A stretch of DNA of 35,215 bases, taken from contig JAFDVS010000069.1 of NCBI GenBank assembly GCA_018268935.1, positions 5,471-40,685 of the forward strand, written 5' to 3'. Below the pieces are notes generated by a model. It saw only the letters and a list, made by a program, of their open reading frames with translations. It had not been told where the DNA came from and did no database searches. The position numbers and the translations under genes were made by a program. This DNA comes from Acidobacteriota bacterium. Lineage in GTDB: Bacteria; Acidobacteriota; Terriglobia; Bryobacterales; Bryobacteraceae. How positions within the stretch are numbered: the stretch's first letter is position 1; each line of letters begins with the position of its first letter. Shown here piece after piece: positions 15,707-23,317 of this stretch.

Positions 15707-18226
15707 TCACCCCGCACAGACTGCTTCGAGCGAAGCCTTCAGGCGCTGCATGTGATCAGAGGCCAGTTTCTTGCCGGCCGTGCTGATGTAGAAGACGTCC
15801 ATCGCTTTGTGGGCTTCGGTATCGACTAGTACCAGTTCGATGTTACAGCCTGAGTTGGAAAGCGCGGAGGCAACATCGTAGAGCAAACCGGGGCGATCTT
15901 CCGCCACCAGTTCCACTAAGGTCGCTGTCTCCGAAGCTTCGTTGTTGAAGCTGACTTTCGGGGTGATCATGACCCTCTTGCTAGGCAAAGAAGGCTTGGG
16001 GCGAGAGCGTAGCAGTTCACGAACGTGCAGCCGTCCCAGGAGCACACGCTCCAGAATGGACTGGAGCCGGTCCACTTCCGACGGGTTCAACTCCAGCGTA
16101 CGTGCCGGATCGGCGAAGGCGAATGTATCGAGAATTGTGCCCTGCTGATTGGCGAATGCTTCCGCTTTGAGAATATTCATGCCGAAACTGGCAAGCGCAC
16201 CAGCGACGGAAGCGAACAAGTGCAGACGATCCTTGGCAAGTACGGTGAGCATGTAGCCACCTTCCGTCTTGCGGATATCGAGCGCCACTTCCGCCTCCTT
16301 ACGGCGCCCTTCCAACTCGAGGTGCATGCGGATCTCGGGCTCACTATGGGTACGCAGATAGCGGACGGGCAGCCCCTTGAGGAAGCTTTCGCGTTCACCG
16401 CCTTCTCCTAGCGGCAATTGGATACGGTCTGTCTGCAGTTCGCGCGTCAATTCGTGATGCGTGCAGAGGTAGACACGCCACAATTGCTCCAGGCGCCAAG
16501 GAGAGAGTGCTGTCGGATTCACGGCAGCAACATCTGCGTAGGTGAGAAGAGTAAGATACCGCAGCCCTTCAATGGTTCCCACTTTGTCGGCCAGCATGCG
16601 CGCAGTGGCGGGGTCGTCGAGATCGCGGCCCGTCATCGCGGCAGATAGCGCCAGATGCTGGTCAATGAGGAACAGGATCATGTCGCGCGCTTTGTCCGGA
16701 GTGCCGAGGCGGTCCAGGGTTTCCCGGGCCATACGGACAGACTCTTCGGAATGGTTCCCGGTACGGGCGCCTTTGCCTACATCGTGAAGCAGGAGCGCGG
16801 TGCGAAGAACGGAGATGTCTTCAATTTCCGTGAGTAGCGTGGAGAAACGGCGGTGGCCAGGCTCGGTGGTGCGAGCGAGCTTCTGGAGGTTTTCGATGGT
16901 AACGACAGTGTGCTCATCCACCGTGTAACGGTGGTAGAAGTCGCGGGTGACCATGTGCTCAATGCCTTCCCATTCGGGGAAGAGCAAGCGGAGCACGCCG
17001 CAATCCTGCATGGAGCGCAGCGCCATGGCGGCATGCGGCTGAAGCAGCAGTTCGCGCACAGAGGGCCAAATGGGGCCGGCGTTAGCAAAGAACTCGCGCA
17101 GCTTGGGATAGGCCTCCATGATGCGGCGTTCGCAATCGAGGGAAAGGGCGATGCCGTGGCGGGCTACAAACTGGAATAAGCGCAGAACGGATGAAGGATC
17201 GGTTTCGAGAGTCTGCGAGGATTTAAGCAGAACGCGGTCTTTGGAGACGGTGAACTCGGCGTTGGAAAGCCGGGAGCGCCACTCGCGGAAGCCGGCAAGC
17301 AGGACGTTGTGCTTGGACTCGATGGCGTCCATCGCGCGGCTGGCGGCGCCTTCGATGGCGCGGACATGACGGAAGTATTCGCGCATCCAGGCATCGGCGG
17401 ATTCGAGTTGGGAATATTTCTGTTCGGCGAGATCGTCCTGCGCTTCGAAAGAGAGGTTGTTGTTATCGCGGCGCGAGCGGTAATGAAGGAAGCAGCGCAC
17501 CTGGGCGAGGAAGTGGCGCGGTTCATCGACGTCGCGCCAGGAGATATCGTGCAAGCCGGTGATGTCGAGCTTGTGGAACCATTCGAGCAGGTGGACGTCG
17601 CGAAGGCCGCCGGGGCCTTCCTTGATATTGGGTTCAAGATGAAAGACGGTGTTCTGGTATTGAGCGTGGCGGCTGCGGGCGAGACGGCAGAGATGCCGCG
17701 CCAGGGAGACACGCTGGTTTTCGAAGAACTTCTTGAGCTTCGGCTCAAGGCGTGAATAGAGTCCGGCATCGCCGGCGAGGAAGCGCTGGTCGATGAGGCT
17801 GACATTCAGTTCGATGTTGGTGTCGTGGAGTTCGCAGCACTCGGGGACGGTGCGCACGGACTGGCTTACGCGAAGGTTGGCGTCCCACAGTGCCTGCAAA
17901 AAGGAAGAGATGTTGCCTCGCTTTTCCTCGGCAAGCTTGTCGTTATCGACGAGGAGGCACACATCGACATCAGAGTAAGGAAACAGTTCCTGGCGGCCGT
18001 AGCCGCCGACGGCGAGAACAGCGAGTCCGGTAGGAACCTCAGGGGCGAGGTGCGCCACGAAGGCTCGCTGTACTTCCTGCTCGACGAGACGGGAACGCTG
18101 GCGAAAGACTTCGCCAGCGTCGCCATTTGCGAGAAATTGATCGCGGATCAGTTCCCAGGTTGGAGCCGGATCAGAGTGCAATCTCTCCCCTGTCGTCGTT
18201 TCGGATTCGGATGGCTTCTGCGACAT
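15707..18226 (-). CDS. glnD: [Protein-PII] uridylyltransferase / uridylyl-removing enzyme GlnD
   Basis: About 839 residues. GlnD senses glutamine and adds or removes UMP on PII. The nucleotidyltransferase domain shows GGYGRQE (74-80) and SDVDV (85-89). The HD domain for UMP removal carries HDVGKG (481-486). Two ACT domains follow, with AKDRLHLFASVAGAL near 660 and AEDRPGLLYDVASAL near 770, so the full regulatory architecture is present. The gene begins inside glnB: with ATG at 18226 the overlap is 56 bases. An ATG at 18247, or a TTG at 18178 preceded by GGGGAG, are alternatives, so the exact start is uncertain. It is the third gene of amt-glnB-glnD and its target is its immediate neighbour. 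Confidence 0.92.
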   Translation of the reverse strand: MSQKPSESETTTGERLHSDPAPTWELIRDQFLANGDAGEVFRQRSRLVEQEVQRAFVAHLAPEVPTGLAVLAVGGYGRQELFPYSDVDVCLLVDNDKLAEEKRGNISSFLQALWDANLRVSQSVRTVPECCELHDTNIELNVSLIDQRFLAGDAGLYSRLEPKLKKFFENQRVSLARHLCRLARSRHAQYQNTVFHLEPNIKEGPGGLRDVHLLEWFHKLDITGLHDISWRDVDEPRHFLAQVRCFLHYRSRRDNNNLSFEAQDDLAEQKYSQLESADAWMREYFRHVRAIEGAASRAMDAIESKHNVLLAGFREWRSRLSNAEFTVSKDRVLLKSSQTLETDPSSVLRLFQFVARHGIALSLDCERRIMEAYPKLREFFANAGPIWPSVRELLLQPHAAMALRSMQDCGVLRLLFPEWEGIEHMVTRDFYHRYTVDEHTVVTIENLQKLARTTEPGHRRFSTLLTEIEDISVLRTALLLHDVGKGARTGNHSEESVRMARETLDRLGTPDKARDMILFLIDQHLALSAAMTGRDLDDPATARMLADKVGTIEGLRYLTLLTYADVAAVNPTALSPWRLEQLWRVYLCTHHELTRELQTDRIQLPLGEGGERESFLKGLPVRYLRTHSEPEIRMHLELEGRRKEAEVALDIRKTEGGYMLTVLAKDRLHLFASVAGALASFGMNILKAEAFANQQGTILDTFAFADPARTLELNPSEVDRLQSILERVLLGRLHVRELLRSRPKPSLPSKRVMITPKVSFNNEASETATLVELVAEDRPGLLYDVASALSNSGCNIELVLVDTEAHKAMDVFYISTAGKKLASDHMQRLKASLEAVCAG

Positions 18227-18509
18227 CGTAAACAAAGATTTTCCCATCTCCGATCTTTCCTGTCCTAGCGGCGCCAACAACGACGCGCAACACTTCTTCG
18301 AGACGTGAGGCGGCGATGACCAGTTCGACTTTGACTTTCGGGAGGAGATCGACGGTATATTCCTGACCGCGATAGACCTCCTTGTGACCTTTCTGACGGC
18401 CGTGGCCACGGACTTCGGTGATGGTCATGCCGTCGATACCGGCGGCTTTGAGAGCTTCCTTAACGTCTTCCAACTTGAACGGTTGAATAATCGCTTCGAT
18501 TTTCTTCAT
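18171..18509 (-). CDS. glnB: Nitrogen regulatory protein PII
   Basis: A 112-residue trimeric signal protein that reads 2-oxoglutarate, ATP/ADP and, by uridylylation, glutamine. It starts MKKIEAIIQPFKLEDVKEAL, has the T-loop with the uridylylated tyrosine Y51 (RGQEYTVDLLPK), and the C-terminal signature GKIGDGKIFVYDV. Length and residue numbering match GlnB/GlnK exactly. It begins 14 bases after amt. PII of the GlnK type next to amt usually plugs the transporter when ammonium is plentiful, so GlnK may be the better name by context. The downstream glnD overlaps its end. Confidence 0.95.
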   Translation of the reverse strand: MKKIEAIIQPFKLEDVKEALKAAGIDGMTITEVRGHGRQKGHKEVYRGQEYTVDLLPKVKVELVIAASRLEEVLRVVVGAARTGKIGDGKIFVYDVAEAIRIRNDDRGEIAL

Positions 18510-18523
18510 GTAGGTTCTCCCGA

Positions 18524-19900
18524 CTAGGCCTCCTGACTGTAGGCTTCCTCACCATGCATGGAGAGGTCAAGGCCGTCCTGTTCCTGAGCTGGATCGACCC
18601 GTACTCCGAGGACGATATCGCAGATCTTCAAGATGATGAGAGTACCGACGATGCCTAAGGCGATAGCGATACCGACGCCAATGGCTTGGTCAACGATCTG
18701 ACCGCCGTTGCCGTCGACTAAACCGAGGGGCAGGGGTTTGCCGGCCGAATCCTTGAGGGCGTTGTTGATCTGGTTGGTAGCGAAGACCCCGGTAAGCAGA
18801 GCGCCGAGAGTTCCGCCGGCGCCGTGGACGCCGAAGGCATCGAGCGAGTCATCGTAGCCGAGTTTCTGTTTGAGGATGGCCACCATGAAGTAACAGACGA
18901 AACCGGCGAGCAGGCCGATGATGAAGGCGGCCATGGGGGTGACGAAACCGGAAGCAGGCGTGATGGCGACGAGACCGGCGACGCAACCGGAGATGCCGCC
19001 GAGGACGCTGGGTTTGCCGATGTGGAGTTGTTCGGCGATCAACCAGCCGATGGCGGCGGTTGCGGCGGCGAAGTGAGTCGCAACGAAAGCACTGGTGGCG
19101 AGGGCGCCGGAGCCGAGGGCGCTACCGGCGTTGAAGCCGAACCAGCCGACCCAGAGCAGGCATGCGCCGATGAAGCTCAGCACGAGGTTATGCGGCTTCA
19201 TGGGGTCGACGCGATAGCCTTTGCGGGGGCCCATGTAGAGGGCACAGACAAGAGCGGAGACGCCGCTGGTGATATGGACGACGGTGCCGCCGGCGAAGTC
19301 AAAGCAGCGGAATTTTCCGCCGAGGAAGGCGTTGAGCAGGCCACCCTTGCCCCACACCATATGGGCCATGGGGAAGTACACGATGAGGGCCCAAAGTGTC
19401 ATGAAAAGGAGCATGGCGCTGAACTTCATACGCTCGGCAAAGGCGCCGGTGATGAGCGCCGGGGTGATGATGGCGAACATCAACTGGTAGACCATGAAAG
19501 TCTGCTGCGGAATGGTTGCCGCGTAATCGCCGTTCGGAGCGGAGCCGACACCATTTAAGAAGAGGTAGCGTAGATCGCCAAGAAAGGCGCTGCCTTCACC
19601 GAAGGCGAGGCTATATCCCACCAAACCCCACAACACTGTTATGAGGGCCATCATGATGAAGCTCTGCATCATGGTGCCGAGGACGTTTTTCCGGCGGACC
19701 AACCCTCCGTAGAAGAGGGCAAGTCCTGGCCCGGTCATCATCAGCACGAGGGCGGAGCTCGTCAACATCCAAGCGTTGTCTCCCGCGGACTGGGCGGATT
19801 GAACCGCAGCTTCTAAAGCTGCGACTTTTTCTGGGGTGACAGCGGTTTGTGCAGCTGCCACGGCGGCGCTTGCCGAGAGCAAGGCGAGCAGATTTTTCAT
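18524..19900 (-). CDS. amt: Ammonium transporter Amt
   Basis: 458 residues with an N-terminal leader (KNLLALLSASAAVAAAQT) followed by the eleven-helix Amt core. Landmarks are MMTGPGLALFYGGLVRRKN, the first pore histidine in VVHITSGVSAL, and the second in FGVHGAGGTLGALLTG. It conducts ammonium across the inner membrane. The start at 19900 follows TCGAGG by a normal distance; the upstream ATG at 19945 would add a tail without leader character. It heads the operon with glnB and glnD, the classic grouping in which PII regulates the channel. The C-terminal tail contains GVRVDPAQEQDGLDLSMHGEEAY, similar to the conserved Amt C-terminus that contacts PII. Confidence 0.95.
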   Translation of the reverse strand: MKNLLALLSASAAVAAAQTAVTPEKVAALEAAVQSAQSAGDNAWMLTSSALVLMMTGPGLALFYGGLVRRKNVLGTMMQSFIMMALITVLWGLVGYSLAFGEGSAFLGDLRYLFLNGVGSAPNGDYAATIPQQTFMVYQLMFAIITPALITGAFAERMKFSAMLLFMTLWALIVYFPMAHMVWGKGGLLNAFLGGKFRCFDFAGGTVVHITSGVSALVCALYMGPRKGYRVDPMKPHNLVLSFIGACLLWVGWFGFNAGSALGSGALATSAFVATHFAAATAAIGWLIAEQLHIGKPSVLGGISGCVAGLVAITPASGFVTPMAAFIIGLLAGFVCYFMVAILKQKLGYDDSLDAFGVHGAGGTLGALLTGVFATNQINNALKDSAGKPLPLGLVDGNGGQIVDQAIGVGIAIALGIVGTLIILKICDIVLGVRVDPAQEQDGLDLSMHGEEAYSQEA

Positions 19901-19969
19901 TTCGTAAACCTCGAGCGAGTGGTTGCGATGCAACTGTTTCAGCATGACTCGCCGGATCGCGGAGCGACA

Positions 19970-20005
19970 AGAAAAAGGTTTTGATCGGGGGGATTACCTT
20001 TTTCT
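19970..20005. promoter_or_regulatory. 10-bp inverted repeat in the amt/porin divergent region
   Basis: AGAAAAAGGT (19970-19979) and ACCTTTTTCT (19996-20005) are perfect reverse complements 16 bases apart, in the 258-base space between divergent amt and the porin gene. The centre contains GATCGGGGGGATT. It could be an operator for either gene or a hairpin in the amt leader. No sigma-54 consensus (GG-N10-GC in correct register) was found nearby. On the porin side TTGGTC (20089-20094) and TACATT (20114-20119) are a weak candidate promoter with a 19-base spacer. Confidence 0.45.
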
Positions 20006-20158
20006 ATCGCCCACCGGTAAGTGCCTGATTTCAAGATATTTTGCAGTGACGAAAATCGCGATTCTATGGCCTTGATCAAAATTTTGGATTGGTCGGTGAA
20101 GGGCTTTCACGGCTACATTGTGAATTCAACACAACCACCACGGAGCGTACAAAACCCA

Positions 20159-21292
20159 ATGGTTCGAATTCGAGACCTCGTTCTTCTCAGCTTGACTGTC
20201 TCGCTGGCTTTTTCACAGCAGACGCCCGATCCTCAGGCTTCTCAGACACCGCCGGCTGCGCCCGCTGCGCCGCCGACCTGGTCTGCCGGCCCGATCGACT
20301 TCAGCGGTTTGGTGGATGGGTATTACTCCCTCAACTTCAACCACCCCGCTTCCATGACGAACAATCTGCGCAACTTCGATGTCAGAGCCAATTCGCTCAG
20401 CCTGAACATGGCGAAGTTGGAGATGCAACACTCCGCGGACCCCGTTGGTTTCCGTCTTGATCTTGGTTTTGGGCGCGCGTTCGATATTTTCCATGCCACG
20501 GAGCCGTATCAGAATGGTACTGGCATCATGCGTTTCATCCCCCAGGCTTACCTCAGCGTGAAGCCTAAGGATTGGGGTGGGTTCCAGTTCGACTTCGGAA
20601 AGTTCTATACCAGTGCGGGCGCTGAGCCCACGGAAACGCACCTGAACTGGAATTATTCGCGCGCCTACCTGTATGCGAACGGTCCGTACTACCACTTCGG
20701 CGCTCGTATGAGCAAGCCGCTCACTTCGTGGTGGACCGGCGGTGTACAGATCATCAACGGCTGGAACAACGTCGAAGATAACAACTCCGGTAAGACCTTC
20801 GGGTTCACCTCCGCCATGACAGGGAAGAAGGCTGCCTGGTTCACGAACTACTATGTTGGTCCGGAGAAGACCGGGACCAACGAAGGCTACCGTCACTTCT
20901 GGGACAACGTGTTCACCGTGACTCCGAATGACAAGGCCGCGTTCTATTTGAACATTGACGTTGGTTCGGACAAGGTTAAGAATGGGCCGTCGAACAACTG
21001 GTGGGGGATTGCGGTGGCGCACCGCTACACGCCGAACAGCTGGTTCGCGCTGAGCCCGCGCGTTGAATATTACAAGGACAACAAGGGCTTCATCACGGGA
21101 CAGGCACAGGCGTTGAAGGAATTCACGTTGACGGCGGATTTCAAGATGCAGGAGGGATTCCTTTTCCGCACGGAGTACCGGCGTGACTGGTCGGACAAGC
21201 CGTTCTTCGATCGCGGGAACGAACTGGCAAGCAGCAAAGCGCAAAGCACGGTGCTGGCCGGGTTCATTGTTTATTTTGGTCCGAAGCGTTAG
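20159..21292 (+). CDS. Outer membrane beta-barrel porin (OmpL/BBP2-like)
   Basis: 377 residues: a signal peptide (MVRIRDLVLLSLTVSLAFSQ), a Pro/Ala-rich linker, then a barrel of alternating hydrophobic strands rich in Tyr, Trp and Phe. It opens with IDFSGLVDGYYSLNFNHP and ends FIVYFGPKR, close to the usual C-terminal aromatic. The overall pattern, including NNLRNFDVRANSLSLNMAKLEM and FDFGKFYTSAGAE, fits the putative beta-barrel porin-2 family. It is divergent from amt, so it may be an outer-membrane route for nitrogenous solutes, but no substrate can be read from sequence. The start at 20159 gives the signal peptide; upstream in-frame codons to 20021 show no leader character. A strong terminator follows. 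Confidence 0.8.
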   Translation: MVRIRDLVLLSLTVSLAFSQQTPDPQASQTPPAAPAAPPTWSAGPIDFSGLVDGYYSLNFNHPASMTNNLRNFDVRANSLSLNMAKLEMQHSADPVGFRLDLGFGRAFDIFHATEPYQNGTGIMRFIPQAYLSVKPKDWGGFQFDFGKFYTSAGAEPTETHLNWNYSRAYLYANGPYYHFGARMSKPLTSWWTGGVQIINGWNNVEDNNSGKTFGFTSAMTGKKAAWFTNYYVGPEKTGTNEGYRHFWDNVFTVTPNDKAAFYLNIDVGSDKVKNGPSNNWWGIAVAHRYTPNSWFALSPRVEYYKDNKGFITGQAQALKEFTLTADFKMQEGFLFRTEYRRDWSDKPFFDRGNELASSKAQSTVLAGFIVYFGPKR

Positions 21293-21328
21293 AGGGAGTC
21301 AGCGTTAAGCTGGTTAGGACCTTGCGGA

Positions 21329-21370
21329 GGCCGCGGCTGTGAAAATAGCCGCGGTCTTTTTAGTTTTTTT
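21329..21370 (+). terminator. Intrinsic terminator after the porin gene
   Basis: CCGCGGCT (21331-21338) pairs with AGCCGCGG (21347-21354) across an eight-base A-rich loop; the stem extends two pairs outward with one wobble. TCTTTTTAGTTTTTTT follows directly. Position, 37 bases after the porin stop, and the T-tract make this a textbook rho-independent terminator on the plus strand. Confidence 0.9.
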
Positions 21371-21380
21371 TGGGAGTTTC

Positions 21381-21457
21381 TGGCGCGCCCGGAGAGACTC
21401 GAACTCCCGGCCTATTGGTTCGAAGCCAATCGCTCTATCCGGCTGAGCTACGGGCGC
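21381..21457 (-). tRNA. tRNA-Arg (anticodon TCG)
   Basis: Read on the minus strand: acceptor GCGCCCG/CGGGCGC, D-arm GCTCAGCCGGATAGAGC, anticodon stem ATTGG/CCAAT with loop CTTCGAA (anticodon TCG, reading CGA), T-arm CGGGAG-TTCGAGT-CTCTCCG, discriminator G and encoded CCA. It lies 33 bases after the hydrolase gene on the same strand and may share its transcript. Confidence 0.95.
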
Positions 21458-21490
21458 GCTGTTTTGATTATACGCAGTTGCGGGTTGGGT

Positions 21491-23317
21491 TTACTTCGAG
21501 ACCTGGATCACTACATGCGAAGGATGCTGCCTGGTCCGGTGAACCTTGTGGGTGGCAGGTACGAAATCCTCCTCCTTGGCCTCGAAGATGTTAGCCACGT
21601 ATCGCTGGGGGTTACGGTCAATCAACGGAAACCAAGTGCTCTGCACCTGCACCATGATGCGATGGCCTTTGCGGAACTGGTAGTCCTGGGTGTGCAGATC
21701 GATGGTGAACGCGGTCACCTGACCGGGTTTAAGTGGCTGAGGACGGTCGAAACCCTGGTGATAGCGGCCGCGAAACACGTCGTTGGCCACCATGAACTGG
21801 TATCCGCCCATGGATGCATCCTGGGGGTACGCTTCGGGATAAACGTCGATCAGCTTAACGACCCAATCGGCATCGGTCGCGGTAGTGGAAGCGAAAATTT
21901 TTGCCGTGATCTCACCGCTGAGATTGACCGCGGCGGTGAGAGGCGGGGTTTGCCAACTGAGAACATCGGGGCGCAGGTGGGCGTGGCGCTGATCGTCCGT
22001 GAGCCAGCGGGACCAGGTGCTACCCGCGCCATAAACGGGCAGGATGGGGCGCACGCGGTAGGGCACCGGGTGATGCGGATCGGAGAGGTAGCTGTCAAAA
22101 GCGGGCTCGGCTGCGGCGGGGGCGGTGAAGCTCAGGTCGCCGTTGGCCTGAAAAAACAATTGGCGCGTTTCTGTTTTTTCCTTGGGCGGCCAGGCGGAGT
22201 GGCGGACCCATTCGTTCGATCCGGCGCGGAAGGTGAGCGCTTCGGGGAGGTCGAGTTTCCCCTTGCCTTTGAGCCAGTAGGCGAACCAGGGCGCGAGGAC
22301 GCGGGCGCGGAAGTGCTCGGCTGTGTTTGAACCGAAGTGAATGCGGCCGAGCGAATCGCCTGTGCCGCGCATCCAGCCGCCGTGATCCCAGGGGCCGGAG
22401 ACCAGGTAATTCCAGCCTTGTTTGTCATTCTGCTCGAGCTTGCGGTAGATGGTGATGGGCCCGTAGAAATCCTCCTGATCCCACCATCCGGCCACATGCA
22501 GGGCGGGCACACGGACGTTGGAGAGGTGCGTCGTGGCCTTGCGGCGTTTCCAAAAATCGTCAAAGTTCGGGTGCTCGACGAAGTCGTTCCAGGAAGGGTA
22601 GCGCTCCCCAAGCAGTTTCTTTTTCACGTTGGCGAGCGTGCCGAGATGCAGGTACCAATCGAAGACGTCGTAGCGATCGAATTCGAAGGGTTTGTTCTCT
22701 TTGCCTGATTCGAGGCGGGTGACGTATTCGAAGCCGTAGCTGAGGCGGAATGCGCCGTTGTGATGGAAGTCGTCCCCGAGGTACATGTCATCGGGGGAGG
22801 CTTGCGGGGAGACCGCGCGGAGGGCGGGATGAGGATCGAGCATCGCCATCACGGTGAGCCAGCCGGGGTAGGACACGCCCATCATGCCGGCGCGGCCGTT
22901 GTTGCCGGGGACGTTGCGGAGCAGCCAGTCGATAGTGTCGTAGGCATCAGTGGCTTCGTCAATGCGCTCTTTGCCGGAGCGTGGAGGGCGGATCATGACG
23001 AACTCGCCTTCGGAGGCGTATTTGCCGCGGATGTCCTGGAATACCCAGATGTAGCCATCGGCGGTGAGATTGGAGTAGCCCTTGTGCAGATTGTTCTGGC
23101 CGCCTTTGGCGTTGTAGGGCGTGCGGATCATGAGAAATGGCAAGGCTTCGGTGCGCTGTTTTGGGGTCAGTATTTCGGTGTAGAGCCGCACGCCGTCGCG
23201 CATGGGGACCATGACTTCGCGCCGCTCGAAACCTTCTGGCGCAGGGCGGGAATCCTGAGCCGCCAGCCGCGCGATGAAGACCGCGGCGAATAGCAGGAGA
23301 ACGCTACTATTTCCCAT
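21491..23317 (-). CDS. Exported CocE/NonD-family hydrolase, alpha-amino-acid-ester-hydrolase-like
   Basis: 608 residues with a signal peptide (SSVLLLFAAVFIARLAAQ). The alpha/beta-hydrolase domain shows the nucleophile motif GVSYPG (S149), the acid in GWWDQED (D280) and the histidine in GPWDHGGW (H312). The spacing of 131 and 32 residues closely matches the Ser-Asp-His triad of bacterial alpha-amino acid ester hydrolases as I remember it. The C-terminal half is the jelly-roll domain of X-prolyl peptidase/CocE enzymes (RGRYHQGFDRPQPLKPG, LHTQDYQFRKGHRIMVQV). Such enzymes cleave alpha-amino esters, amides or short peptides in the periplasm. Its ATG overlaps the end of the preceding minus-strand gene by 11 bases, so the two are probably co-translated. 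True substrate unknown. Confidence 0.85.
   Translation of the reverse strand: MGNSSVLLLFAAVFIARLAAQDSRPAPEGFERREVMVPMRDGVRLYTEILTPKQRTEALPFLMIRTPYNAKGGQNNLHKGYSNLTADGYIWVFQDIRGKYASEGEFVMIRPPRSGKERIDEATDAYDTIDWLLRNVPGNNGRAGMMGVSYPGWLTVMAMLDPHPALRAVSPQASPDDMYLGDDFHHNGAFRLSYGFEYVTRLESGKENKPFEFDRYDVFDWYLHLGTLANVKKKLLGERYPSWNDFVEHPNFDDFWKRRKATTHLSNVRVPALHVAGWWDQEDFYGPITIYRKLEQNDKQGWNYLVSGPWDHGGWMRGTGDSLGRIHFGSNTAEHFRARVLAPWFAYWLKGKGKLDLPEALTFRAGSNEWVRHSAWPPKEKTETRQLFFQANGDLSFTAPAAAEPAFDSYLSDPHHPVPYRVRPILPVYGAGSTWSRWLTDDQRHAHLRPDVLSWQTPPLTAAVNLSGEITAKIFASTTATDADWVVKLIDVYPEAYPQDASMGGYQFMVANDVFRGRYHQGFDRPQPLKPGQVTAFTIDLHTQDYQFRKGHRIMVQVQSTWFPLIDRNPQRYVANIFEAKEEDFVPATHKVHRTRQHPSHVVIQVSK

Noticed and set aside
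19900..20158. Sigma-54 promoter for amt
   Set aside because: GGCAC occurs on the minus strand around 20011-20015, but no GC is found at the required 10-base spacing after GG.
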